Source: Macrophomina tecta
Lineage: Eukaryota > Ascomycota > Dothideomycetes > Botryosphaeriales > Botryosphaeriaceae
Assembly (NCBI GenBank): GCA_024180945.1
Contig: JAKSGN010000036.1
Span: forward strand, 2,418,001-2,482,000
DNA: 64,000 nt
Direction: 5' to 3'
Below are positions 1 through 10,587 of the stretch, piece after piece. The notes beneath the pieces were generated by a model. That model did no database searches, was not told where the DNA came from, and worked only from the letters and a program-made list of their open reading frames with translations. Position numbers and translations under genes: made by a program. Every line of letters begins with the position of its first letter. Position 1 is the stretch's first letter.

Positions 1-150
1 AATCGGCCTTTTGCATGCTAAACGGTCAAATAGAACGGGCGAGGAAAGCGGAGGCAACTCAAAAGGTTCATGTACAGTACGATGTAGAAAAAGGAGAATG
101 GTAAGAACATGTTGAGAGCATTCTTCCGTACACACTGAAAATACTTCAAG

Positions 151-1582
151 CTAGAGCTTCGAGGCTCGGGTAGCATCGAGCTTCCCCCCACCCTGTAGTA
201 ACTCAAGATATCTATCACTAATAGTCCGTTTCTGCTCATCCGGGATATACGCCCACTCACTCCGCTCCACCGTTTCCCTCTCCCGCCATAGCGCCATCTC
301 ACTCTCCAGCCACTTCGCACTCAGCGCCCCGGTCTTCTCTACCGCCTCCATCGGTATCAGATGGCCCACGTCCTCCACCGTCACCTCCGCCACGCGGCCT
401 TCTGCCGCGCCCCCGCTTCCGCCGATCCCGACGCCCGTCATCTCCACCTTGTCGGCCGTCGGCTCACAAGCCGTGTAGTGAGACTTGCCGCCGAACACGT
501 ACAGCACCGACGGACGCACAAACGGCAACATGTGGAACGTGACGACAGACTCGGCGCGCTCGAACGGCAGGCCGGGCAGCGCCGCCTCGGGCGTGAACTC
601 GGCGGGCGCCGGCTCGATTGGGCCGCCCAGCTGCGCGCCAAGGTCCGGGGTGGCATGCGCGTCGAACGTCGGCCGGAGGAAGGTGAAGACCTCCTGGTGT
701 TTCGTCGTCGTGAGCGTGACGGCGTCGGCGAAGGGGTCTAGGTGCGGGTGGACGGCTGCGTGGCGGGGGTAGGCGGCTGTGGGCAGGTTGCGCAAGCCGT
801 GCTTGATCCACAGCGCGAAGACGCGCGGGTCCCAGCTACGGTAGTACTTGTTCCTGCGGAAGTCCTCGGCGGCGGCGGCGCGGGAGGGCCACACGTCGCG
901 GCGGCGGGCGGAGGCGAGGGCGGGCGTCCGGTAGCCGCCGGCGAAGATGCGCCGGTGGATGATCGGGTCGATGAGGATCAGCGTCTCTAGAAGGCGGGGG
1001 TGGAGGAGGGCGAGATTGACGAGAATGGAACCGCCCATGCTATGGCCGATGCCGACTATGGGGCGGATCATTTGATCCCGGAAGGTGTTGACCATGTGTA
1101 GGAGATCCCGGGCGTGGTCGAATGCACAGGCTACAATTCCTTAGCACACTGTTCTGTTCTCCACCCGAGGCCGCGGAAATGGGAGAGCGGCTACTGACGC
1201 TCGTTGCCAAGCTTGTATTCGTTGATTACGCCGCTGGCGCCTTGGTTTGCGACATCTGCAATCCAAATGCTGCGGATCGAAAAGCCCGCAGACTTCACAC
1301 GGGCATGTACATCGGCCCAGAGCGGCTCATACAGTTCCTGTGTGAACGTCAGACGGAGCACGGGACATATCAGTGAGCAAGGAACACCTTTGGAAATCCC
1401 TGGGCGTGTGCGCCGATGATTGTGACATCACCGGTCTGAGGGTTTTGATTGTCGTGTGGGATGTACTGCTTCACACTGAGATGAAGTAGCTCTTCTTGTT
1501 TGTGGGCTGTAGCACGAGAATAACCCCGGATATGCTGGCAGGGGATCACATGTTCTTTGACTTCAAACGGAAATGAGGTCAT
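151..1582 (-). CDS. AKT2-like peroxisomal alpha/beta hydrolase
   Basis: Three exons: 1582-1388, 1337-1199 and 1130-151, in frame throughout, 437 aa. The start at 1582 opens MTSFPFEVKEHVIPCQ, the usual opening of this family; an in-frame upstream ATG is less likely. The nucleophile elbow GIGHSMGG is just after the last splice, and a His in DVGHLIPMEA near the C-terminus can close the triad. The last three residues are SKL, a classical PTS1 peroxisomal signal. Relatives of this fold, such as AKT2 from AK-toxin clusters of Alternaria, are known as peroxisomal enzymes of host-selective metabolite pathways; their exact reactions are poorly defined. Here it is the first gene of the proposed cluster, next to a bZIP regulator on the same strand. 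Substrate unknown; an acyl or ester substrate is inferred. Confidence 0.85.
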
Positions 1583-2137
1583 GGTAGCTTTGAGAAAAAG
1601 AGAGGAATGATAGAAGTGCAGCTCCAAGTGACGGCAGATTTTATACAAGAATGTTTCAGCAGCCGTAGAATTGAATAGCGTGAAGCATATGTACGGTGAA
1701 GGTTCGGTCAATCAGGGCGGACACTGCCCAAATAGATGATGTGGCATGGCCGGTATGATATGCAATACTATAACGTGTGGTAGGGCGCCTTTGCGTGGTA
1801 TTACTAAGTGCATTACAGACTCATCGTCATGCTCAATTACTAATATTATCTCATTTCTCATTCCGCATTGTTCTAGGTTCTTCTATATCAGAGTATACTT
1901 TAGTGGGATATAAGCCTTTATAGGCGCGGTTCTATATATTTATTCTTTCAGACAGCTATTTTGTCAGTATCTCATTGATTCGTTGACTGATATGGCCGAG
2001 TGAATGGCTGTTCGTGATGAAAAGCAGCGAGACCACAGCAGTAACAAAGCGTGGTTGATGTCGAAATTGCGACTGCTGGTTTCCCTGCATAATCAAAGCA
2101 GTCAAAAGAGACCATAGGTGAGGCATCTACTCCGCTA
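1583..2137. other. Intergenic, upstream of the AKT2-like gene
   Basis: About 550 bp between two minus-strand genes. It holds the promoter of the hydrolase gene and the 3' flank of the bZIP gene. The part around 1740-2000 is AT-rich with several TATA-like stretches. I see no coding signal or repeat. Confidence 0.5.
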
Positions 2138-3463
2138 TCAGTTAACTTCACGGCCCGCGATCACCGCAATGCTTACCTCATCCTGAAGCTGATGGGAGAC
2201 CGCGCCCCACCGGCCATCCCCATCACCGGACGAGGAAGCGGAGAGGACCCCATCTACCCGAAGAGCGGGGGTTGATCGCATCTCGGCGAGTAACAGATTC
2301 TCCGCTGATTTGAGAACCTCATCCTGGTATGGCTGGGCTTCCCGTGACTTCCACGACTCAGTGTGGCTGCGCAGCTCCTCCAAGAGCTTTGGCAGACATC
2401 TCTTCCGGCTGAGGTGTTGGGCGATGGAACATCCGGACTCTTCGTCGAACTTCGTTGTATAGAAGGCGATTATGGCGGAGTCGAGGTCTTGAAAGCCAGC
2501 TTTGCGGGCGCAGCGGATCAGGTACTCGATCCTCCCTTCTATTGTTGGTTCGAATGTTGCATCGCCATCTGCCAATAATAGGTCGTCGCTGGTGGTGCTG
2601 GGAGAGTGGCTACCACGGTCAAAGTCACACCAATTAGACGCATTATCTCGATTCTGGCTGCGGTGGCCAGAGAAGTGAAAGGGATCGGTTGCCGATCGGA
2701 GGTGCATTCCGTCAAGCATACCCATGTGCATGTCTGTGAAGGTGGTGGAAGATTCCGGAAGCTCGAGTTGCTCATGCGTCTCGACTCTTGGCTGACGGCC
2801 TGTTCCGTCTGTATATCTGAGCATGAGAGACCCGGAGAGAGAAATAAGTGTTCCGGATACGTACCTCGCGCTGCCGCCGGAGTTCTGCCGGCCACTTGAG
2901 AATCCAGGCTACTATAAAACCTTTCCTTGTGCTGGTTGCTGTCTCCTTGCTCATGACAGTCTGAGAGGGCACTAAAGAGGGTATCCGATCCGGCAGAGAC
3001 CTCCGGAGGACTGAATAGGTGACTGGCAGGGGTGGGCAGAGGCGCGCTTGCATCCTGAGCGATCCAGTGAGTTATTGGAGACTGAGCGATAGCATTCCAG
3101 TGCGGGGTACCTTTTGCCTTTCTTGAGCAGCCGTGCTAGGATACTGGTCAACGCTTAAAGCAACTTCACCAGTCCCGAGTGATGACACGCCAGCATTCCA
3201 AAGCTTTGATGCTTCACCCTCGAGCGCTAGTAGCTTTGCCTGCGTTGCCACTTGTTGCTGCAACTCCTCGATCCTTCGCTTTACGTTCTTGCCTGGCGCC
3301 TGGTCAGTTCGATCATAGTGGGGCTGCCACACTGCATACGATAATTCCGCTGCGCTATACGGTTTTGAGCCCTCTTCTTTTCAATCATGTCATTCATGCT
3401 CTTCCAATCATCGCGGGACGGGACGCCATCGGGCGCCACTCTGGCCGCTGTTCGATGGGCCAT
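2138..3463 (-). CDS. bZIP transcription factor
   Basis: Four exons: 3463-3340, 3292-3111, 3054-2865 and 2808-2138, 388 aa. The first intron splits the basic region, which reads KKRAQNRIAQRNYR and then KNVKRRIEELQQQV after splicing. This is the N-x7-R signature of fungal bZIP proteins followed by a short coiled coil. The C-terminal part (CARKAGFQDLDSAIIAFYTT onward) matches the conserved tail of a fungal bZIP family often found near metabolite clusters (family knowledge, not searched). It should bind DNA in the nucleus as a dimer and is a candidate regulator of the cluster. It is divergent from the epoxide hydrolase and tandem with the AKT2-like gene. The third intron's acceptor was chosen (exon at 2808) because only that one restores the long last frame. 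Confidence 0.8.
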
Positions 3464-5118
3464 GCTCGATCGGCGCGGACCGGAACGTCGAAGAATATGG
3501 TGAAGGGGGGATGCGGCCGTTTTTTCGATGAGTTTTCCTCGGCGCTGTGCGGTTTGAGGATGAGTTCAAACTTTATATCCTCCGCCGAGTCTTTCTATCT
3601 TGTCAGTCTAGCGTTGTTGTGCAGCGCTGAGTTGAGTCGCGTTCGCAGCAACGGTGCGATTTCGAGCTCAGGCCTGCCCCCGGCGCTAAGCTTATCATGA
3701 GAAGCCACTGCCAGGCTTGAAGCGGTCAGCTATGTCAGTGCTGTATACGCCGGCCTGTGGAGACTCCTCGGATTTACATGGCAGAGCGCATCGCGGGGTC
3801 GCTTCTGATTAATAAGCACCGAGACTCCGGAGTTGCCAATGGTATCCCCAAGGGAAGGCCGGTTTTCCATACCGCATTCGCTTTTGCACGGCGGGCCTTG
3901 GCCAAAAACACCGGGTCCAGTGTGGCTCGAGGAAGTCCGAGGGTGCTTTGCCCGCTCACCCTGACTCGGAAACGACAACGCAAGTAACCGAGGTGCTCTG
4001 AAATGGCCAATGGGCGGCTTCGGGTTATAGGTGGGCTACGTACCGTGAAAAATACCGCATTTCAAAACCACAAACCAAATTCTACGGAGCTTGATATGGA
4101 CTTGATCTCACCATAGCTGCTGTTGGTGTCGTGCTGCATGCGGCCGCCAGGCTGAGTCGTGATGGGCACATGCAACATGCCTAACGGTCGGCCCGCACGC
4201 CTAACTTCCAGGCTCGGACACCGCGGTCACTCATGAAGCCCTTGAAGGGTTGAGATCTGTTATATTAGAGGAATATATACGGAATGCGAGAAGCGGACCG
4301 AGCCGCAACTGTAAGCTTGCGGCGGCAGGAAGATAAGGCGCGCAGTGATACCGGTTTCGTTTTGAGCTTGATCTGTGGGCAACGAGTCATACATCATTAC
4401 GCACGCCATTCTTAGCTGCTCCGACCGACTGGTATTCATCATGCTTCATAGGGGCTACCCGCTAGCTATGCAGGAATCCAAATTCGCCGAATATTAGCGG
4501 CGCGGTGATTAGGACCGTGCCGGCTCCGAAGTAATGACTGAGCGTCTCGAGAAGGAGGCTTTTTCATCGAACAGCTAGCTGCATCTTCAGCGATGCGTAC
4601 AGAAACGATTCCGAAGTTGTTAGCGATGAGTGCATAGGTCTCAGGAAAGAGGTAGGATTTCCTCTGTGGGTTAAGTAAGAAAGTAATACAACCCCTATTT
4701 GAATGTCCGTGCGGCTCGTCAAACTTGAATACCCCATCCTCGGTTAAACTGAGACATCTGAAACCCGTTGGGCGATTACGGGAACTCTTCAGCAATGTAG
4801 GCTGCTCGGAAGGCTTCAAAACTGCATGTGAACGCGCTGGAAGCATTGTGGGTACCAGTATCGCCAGCGTGTCCTCCGTATCCCATCGGGAAACCAGTAA
4901 CGGCATTGGCGTATTCTTCTAACATTCCGATCCGGTCTACTGGTACAACACTAAGCCGAGCAGCCAGTAGCTAAGCATCTGCATACTAATGTCAGCGATT
5001 GTCATCTTGAGTAATGGTCACCGGGTGCATGGGTTATAAGTGGCCACCACTTTGACGTAAGAAGAACAGCTTCAAACGAACGTTACGAGACCCTGGGAGC
5101 ATTCGCCCCCTACATGCC
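3464..5118. promoter_or_regulatory. Divergent intergenic region, bZIP / epoxide hydrolase
   Basis: A 1.65-kb gap between divergent genes, so it must hold both promoters. A minus-strand open frame of 146 codons at 4466-4906 has no recognisable motif and no convincing splice partners; I do not call it a gene. A near-palindrome of the form TCGG-N6-CCGG lies at 3470-3483, just upstream of the bZIP start. Confidence 0.4.
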
Positions 5119-6123
5119 ATGGAAGTATTCACCAGGAAGACCTTCACGGCCTCCAGGTCGTTGACATACACGTTCTACGACTCTTCTCCCAAAACAGCAC
5201 AATCGAATTCCAAGCCGACTCTTCTCCTTCTCCATGGCTACCCCGATTCAGCGCAAATATGGTCCGAAGTCGCGCCAAAGCTGCTGTCTCTTTCCCACCG
5301 CATCATCATCCCGGACCTCCTTGGTTATGGCGATACCGCCAAACCGACAGACCCGGCGGCCTACGACTCGAAATCCATGGCGATCGATCTCGCCGAGCTG
5401 CTGACCTCCGAGGGCGTGTCGCACGCCATCCCCATTGGCCACGACTGGGGCTCGTTCCTGGCGCAGCGCCTATACCTCTGGGCCCCTGAGCGCGTCTCCG
5501 GCCTTGCCATGCTGAACGTCGCATACATGCCGCCCTTCGAGCGCGACTTCGACCTCGACCGCCTCAACGCCGCCGCGACACGCGCGACCGGCCGCCCGCG
5601 CTGGAGCTACTGGGAATTCTACGCCTCGGATGCCGCTGCGGCCGTCTGCCGCGCTCACGCAGAGAGCTTGTGGTGCGCGATCCACTCCGTGCGCGAAGAC
5701 CTCCGCCGCGATCTGTACTGCGCCAAGGGCGCCCTGCAGCGCTTCCTCGAGGAGGACGAGAAGAGCCCGGTGCGGAGCTATGAGGCGTCCGGGAGAGATC
5801 TGAAGAGCGAGTGGCTTGCGCGGATGGAGAAAAATGGCTTTGACGGCCCTCTGTGCTGGTACAAGGCTGTTGTGCGCGGCATCACGCCTGCCGTAGAGAG
5901 TGAACTGGACTACGAGCGGCTAGTGGTGAAGGTGCCGTCCCTGTTCATTGGCGCTAATAAGGACCAAATTTGCTTGGTTGATGCCATCAGAGGCCCCTGG
6001 GCGGAAGGGTTCTTACCTGACTTGCAGATCAAGCAAATTGATAGCTTCCATAGGCCTATGCTCGAAAAACCTGATGAGCTGGCGCTGTCTATAAGACATT
6101 GGTTGATTGAGAAGTTCCGATAG
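5119..6123 (+). CDS. Epoxide hydrolase (alpha/beta hydrolase fold)
   Basis: Single exon, 334 aa, ATG at 5119. HGYPDS (about residues 39-44) forms the oxyanion region. GHDWGS (about 107-112) carries Asp109 as nucleophile, the mark of soluble epoxide hydrolases rather than serine esterases. A His at about 311 (FHRPM) is the likely base. The enzyme would open an epoxide to a vicinal diol through an aspartyl ester. Epoxides are common in eremophilane sesquiterpenoids, so an in-cluster role on a P450-made epoxide is a reasonable inference; self-protection is another. A haloalkane dehalogenase-like activity cannot be excluded, as that family shares the HDW motif. No signal peptide or membrane segment is seen. 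Confidence 0.85.
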   Translation: MEVFTRKTFTASRSLTYTFYDSSPKTAQSNSKPTLLLLHGYPDSAQIWSEVAPKLLSLSHRIIIPDLLGYGDTAKPTDPAAYDSKSMAIDLAELLTSEGVSHAIPIGHDWGSFLAQRLYLWAPERVSGLAMLNVAYMPPFERDFDLDRLNAAATRATGRPRWSYWEFYASDAAAAVCRAHAESLWCAIHSVREDLRRDLYCAKGALQRFLEEDEKSPVRSYEASGRDLKSEWLARMEKNGFDGPLCWYKAVVRGITPAVESELDYERLVVKVPSLFIGANKDQICLVDAIRGPWAEGFLPDLQIKQIDSFHRPMLEKPDELALSIRHWLIEKFR

Positions 6124-6724
6124 ACATCTTACTGATCGGCCTCGCGCCGAAGCTGTTATAGGATTCGAGTTCCGACGAATAGAAAACAATCCGCCGTATT
6201 CAAGCACCTTCCGCAGTCACATAGACAGATTTTGGTAGAGATGAGTGATTCGAAGAGTGATTCCAATTCCAAATTGACCTCCATTACGTCATGTTGAGCC
6301 GGCACTCCTCCCGCTAGGATCGTAACACGTGAGCAAGAGTTCTCTGGAGCAGTAAGATTTGTCGTCCCTGTAATCCCGGGGCAGGGATGGCTGCTGTTAA
6401 TCAATCAGAGTGGACGTCTTCTACCTACTATTCTTACTAACAGATGATGCCAGGAGGTTCTGGTTGATACTCTTTTGGGACCTCTAGAATGCGTCTTGAC
6501 TCAGCTCTGACTTTCCGTGCATATTGCGTTCATGGTGGAGTCCTTATGCAGTCACCACTTATTCCCTGTAATCTGATCTAAACTGAAGTAGCTACACCAT
6601 TGCATCTCCGTCTAAATAGCGCCACCATACACAATCGCTTCTGTATCGTAGGCACGTCCATTCCACAGTTCATCCTACTCTTCATCCTACTGTTCATTCG
6701 CTTGCTGATATCGGTGGGGCCGAA
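6124..6724. other. Intergenic, promoter of the desaturase
   Basis: 600 bp between two plus-strand genes. It should hold the terminator of the epoxide hydrolase gene and the desaturase promoter. No coding signal is seen. Confidence 0.4.
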
Positions 6725-8026
6725 ATGACCGCTGTGCAAACTGTCACCGCGGAGCAATGGGATTCGGACAATATGTGGCCGGCGGAAGTACGTCAAGTCG
6801 GAACCCCTCTGGTGTGAGCTTCAAGATTGACAAGCCAGGAACAGAGAAGCTACCTCCTTCTCAAGGAGGCCAGAAAATGCCCAAGCCTGGGCGATCTGAA
6901 GCGAGCCATACCCGCTCATTGCTTCCACTCGAGTGTCACCCGATCTATAGCCTACCTCCTGCGCGACGTTTCCATGGCGGTTACCCTCGCTTACGGCATC
7001 GTGCACATCCCAATCGAGTCAACTGTAGCCAGTGTGGCCCTCTGGGGCATTTATGGCTTTGCCCAAGGATTGGCCTTTACTGGAATTTGGATACTAGCCC
7101 ATGAGTGTGGCCACGGAGCGTTTTCAGCATATCCGTACCTCAACAACACAGTTGGCTGGCTGTGTCATTCCTTTCTTGGAGTCCCCTATTTCTCGTGGAA
7201 GATCACACATGCGCGTCATCATCGATTCACTGGTCATTTGAGCAAAGATGTAGCTTTCGTCCCGCGTACTGCTGAAGAGGTGTCCGATCAGAAGGGAATC
7301 TCCCTCCAGGCGCTAGAGGAACTTTGCGAGGACACGCCAGTCGCCACCACAGCTAAGTTGATCGCACACCAGCTGCTTGGGTGGCAAGCTCACATGATCT
7401 TCAACGTATCTGCCGGTCCTGAAAGCGCCGTTGGGGGGGATTGGGGCCGCAACAAAGGATGGTTTTCAGCACGCGCCAGCCATTTCGATCCGTGGAGCGT
7501 CCTTTTCCTTCCTCAGCAGGCAAAACTGGTAGTGATATCGGATATCGGACTCGCACTCACCGCATACGCTCTATATAAGATAGCCCAAGTCACCAGCTGG
7601 CAGACTGTGGCTCTTCTCTGGGTCGTGCCATACCTATGGGTTCACCACTGGCTGGTAGCCATTACTTTCCTTCAACACACACATCCCGACGTTCCGCACT
7701 ATGGAGACACCACTTGGACCTTTACTCTAGGTAATCTTTGCACAATTGACCGCGATTTTGGTTTTGTAGGACGCTTTTTCTTCCACGGGGCCATCAATGA
7801 TCACGTCATCCATCACCTGTTTCCCAAGATCCCCTTCTACCACGCCAGCGATGCGACTGCTGCCATCCGCCCTCTCCTTGGAGATTTCTACAATACCTCG
7901 CAGGAGAACTTCTTGGTCAGCCTTTGGAGGACTTTCCGCGAATGCCCATGGGTCAAAGAAGAGACGGCTGCGCCCGCGCCACATATCTACCATTGGGTCA
8001 GACCGTCAACAGAGCGTGCAGCCTGA
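6725..8026 (+). CDS. FAD2-like membrane fatty-acid desaturase
   Basis: Two exons, 6725-6787 and 6839-8026, 416 aa. The long second-exon frame has no ATG near its start; the upstream ATG at 6725 with a GTACGT donor at 6788 and acceptor after 6838 keeps frame and supplies the N-terminus. Three histidine boxes of membrane di-iron desaturases are present: HECGH (about 109-113), HARHH (about 145-149) and HVIHH (about 343-347). KRAIPAHCF before them is typical of the delta-12/omega-3 (FAD2) group. Such enzymes insert cis double bonds (or an acetylenic or hydroxyl group in divergent members) into acyl chains in the ER using cytochrome b5 electrons. A cytochrome b5 gene lies about 5 kb downstream. 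Presence in a terpene cluster suggests a specialised copy; whether the substrate is a fatty acyl chain is unproven. Confidence 0.9.
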
Positions 8027-8371
8027 GTCCGTAGTTCTTAATCGGAAAATTTACAGTCTTTGCAGTAGAAGCACAAGTTACGAAATAGGTGAATGAGGTG
8101 GAAGAAAGAGACCATTCTGCCCCCTTCTCTTTTCATACAGGCCGCATCTCTAATCGCTCGATTGTACCTTCAATCTCGATGTATTTTTCGCTCTTTTGGA
8201 CTAGTGTTTGACTAACTAGCGCTAAAGAAGAGTTGTACCTGTTTCCATCTGCGAACACCGTATCGAGTTGGATAATTTGAGACGAGGATCATATGGTGCA
8301 ATCTTGGACGATAATAACGCCATTTTTCCAGATCGTAAATTCGGATTCATAGGGTCCACTTTAAATACGAA
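8027..8371. other. Intergenic, 3' of the desaturase
   Basis: 345 bp from the desaturase stop to the TA target site of the Fot1-like element. No gene or repeat is recognised. Confidence 0.4.
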
Positions 8372-8373
8372 TA

Positions 8374-8427
8374 ACGTGTTTCACCACCGAGCCGTCCAAA
8401 CCACCGAGCCGTCCACTTCCTCACCAA
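8374..8427 (+). repeat. Left terminal inverted repeat of Fot1-like element
   Basis: 54 bp beginning ACGTGTTTCACCACCGAGCC; identical to the reverse complement of 10173-10226. It contains two direct copies of a core reading ACCACCGAGCCGTCCA, possible transposase-binding sites. Confidence 0.95.
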
Positions 8428-8454
8428 AAACGCATCGGATGAAAACTCAACACG

Positions 8455-10104
8455 ATGCATCACCACAACGCTATGAAATCATCCCAGAAAACTCAGTATA
8501 TTAACCTTGCTATCCAATCTATTGATACCCACGCGTCGCACAGCGAAAGAGCTACCTGTCGCGAGTACCTTGCTCCCCGATCAACCGTACGCGACCGACG
8601 CGCAGGTGCCATACCACGCGTAGAAGCTGTGCCTAACGGCAAGAAGCTTACCAAACATGAAGAAGGCGCGATTGTCGAGCGTATACTGGACCTGGATTCG
8701 AGAGGGTTTCCGCCCTCCAAGGATATACTACGTGATATGGCCAACAAATTGCTGGCAGAGCGCGACGGGGGTACCGTGGGCAAGAACTAGCCAGACAGGT
8801 TCATCAGCCGCAGAGATGAGCTCAAAACGTGCTGGACTCGCGCGTACGATCGCCAGCGAGCCTTAAACGAGGACCCAGTGGTTATCGAGCGGTAGTTCGA
8901 CCTCGTTCGCTCTGTGAAGGAGAAGTACGGTATCCTAGACGAGGATACGTACAACTTTGATGAAACTGGCTTTATGATGGGCGTAATAGGCTCTCTGCTA
9001 GTTATTACAGGCTCTGAAAGGCGCGGAAAACGAAAATTTATCTAGCCAGGCAATCGCGAGTGGACTTTAGTTATTAACGCGATTAGCGCGCTCGGTTGGA
9101 CGATCCCACCCTTTACGATCTTCGCCGGCAAGAACCACATTAACACTTGGTACGAAGACACCTCTGGCATGGAGGACTGGGTTGTTGCTGTCAGCGCCAA
9201 CGGCTGGACGATAAATGAGCTTGGAGTGAAGTGGTTAGAGCACTTTAACGCGCATATAAAGTCGCGTACTGTGGGGGTGTACCGGCTGCTCATAATCGAC
9301 GGCCACGAGAGCTATAACTTAATTGAGTTCTAGGATCTGTGCAAGGAGGAGAAGATTATTACCGTCTGTATGCCGTCGCATTCGTCGCACCTCCTGCAGC
9401 CGCTTGATGTGGGCATTTTCTCGCCGTTAAAGCGGGCGTACCGCTCTTAGATCTCAGGCTTGGCGCGCTTGATGGCCACAAAAATCGACAAACCAGCCTT
9501 TATACAGGCGTACAAGGCGGCTTATTACAAGGTGTTCACAAAGGAGAATATCTGTGCAAGCTTCCGAGGAGCTGGCTTGGTGCCGCTCGACCCGCAGGTT
9601 GTGTTATCGAAGGTTGATGTCAGGCTTCGTACGCCTACACCGCCTGCACCAGAGGCTGTCCCATGGGAATCCAAAACGCCCAGCAATATGCGCGAATTAG
9701 AGGCCCAATCAAGGCTACTTTATCAGCAGATAAGGCAGTATTGCAGCTCCTCACCTACAGAGGCGCGTGGATCGCTTCAATCGCTCGTAAAAGGCGCGTC
9801 ATTCATGGTGCACTCTGCTGTGTTAGTACGCGACGAACTCTCTGCCCTTCAAAGGGCCACAGAGGCCGCAAACAAGAAGAAACAGCGTAAAAGAAAGTAC
9901 GTACAGAATCGGGGCACGCTAACAATGGTAGACGGCGGTCAGCTATCTAATCCTCAGGGCGCTGGGGGGGCAGAGGGCAGCGAACAGCCCTCTAAGAAGG
10001 CTCGCGCAGAGGGCGCGCAGGGGGCTCAACGGCGCTGTGGGAACTGCGGCAAGACCGGGCACAACAGACGGACTTGTACAGAGGAGGTAACAGGTACTGA
10101 GTAA
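8455..10104 (+). pseudogene. Fot1-like DDE transposase with five in-frame TAG codons
   Basis: One reading frame of 550 codons runs from about 8455 to a TAA at 10102-10104 with no frameshift. It is interrupted only by TAG at 8788, 8893, 9043, 9331 and 9448. Recognisable pieces are an N-terminal helix-turn-helix region (KLTKHEEGAIVERILDLDSR), NFDETGF with the first catalytic Asp near 8960, PSHSSHLLQPLDVGIF followed by KRAY (hallmarks of pogo/Fot1 DDE domains), and a C-terminal CCHC zinc knuckle CGNCGKTGHNRRTC near 10036-10077. CAG or TGG to TAG changes are what CpA-directed RIP produces, so RIP is the simplest cause. As it stands the copy should not make full-length transposase unless stops are bypassed. 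Confidence 0.9.
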
Positions 10105-10172
10105 TCTAGGATCGCTACTAGTTTATTGAAATTTTTGTGTTGTGTTGAATAACTTGAGTTCAAAGTGTGATG

Positions 10173-10226
10173 TTGGTGAGGAAGTGGACGGCTCGGTGGT
10201 TTGGACGGCTCGGTGGTGAAACACGT
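10173..10226 (-). repeat. Right terminal inverted repeat of Fot1-like element
   Basis: Perfect inverted match to 8374-8427 over 54 bp, followed directly by the TA target duplicate at 10227-10228. Confidence 0.95.
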
Positions 10227-10228
10227 TA

Positions 10229-10587
10229 TTAGAGAAGTGCAGCTGCATAATTCCTGCACTGATGTCATTAGTCACATGCCGTAAGCTTAGCGAGTATCGT
10301 TGAATAGCACCTACTAACGCAACAATCTCGATGATGAGAACGGAATTTCCAACTAAGAGAGGCAACGGATACATGATGAGATTTTTCTCTTCGCCGGGAG
10401 TATCCATCGGTGAAAGCTGTTACACAATCTATTTGTCTTATTGGAAAAATGCATTAGCGTCTCCCCAGCAGAACGTTGCCCACCGAGTAGATATTGCTCC
10501 ATCCCATTGGCTCTGCAATATAAATGTGGAATAAAAGAGCCGGCCAAACCATCCCTATTCAGCGTCGGGAATACTGAAAGCTCTGTC
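10229..10587. other. Intergenic, promoter of the ester hydrolase gene
   Basis: 360 bp between the transposon and the ATG at 10588. An in-frame upstream ATG at 10441 would add 49 residues lacking family features, so I do not use it. The transposon lies only about 360 bp from the start codon and could affect expression. Confidence 0.4.

Larger units (their letters stand above)
8374..10226 (+). mobile_element. Fot1/pogo-type (Tc1-mariner) DNA transposon
   Basis: 1853-bp element bounded by perfect 54-bp terminal inverted repeats (8374-8427 and 10173-10226) and flanked by the dinucleotide TA (8372-8373 and 10227-10228), the target-site duplication expected for Tc1/mariner superfamily elements. 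Size, long TIRs and TA target fit Fot1-like elements of ascomycetes. It carries a single transposase frame broken by five TAG codons. It sits between the desaturase and the ester-hydrolase gene and may have separated parts of the cluster. Identical TIRs point to a fairly recent insertion or homogenisation. Confidence 0.93.

Noticed and set aside
4466..4906. 146-codon minus-strand frame between the bZIP and epoxide hydrolase genes
   Set aside because: No motif, no splice partners, and the overlapping plus-strand frames are similar in quality.
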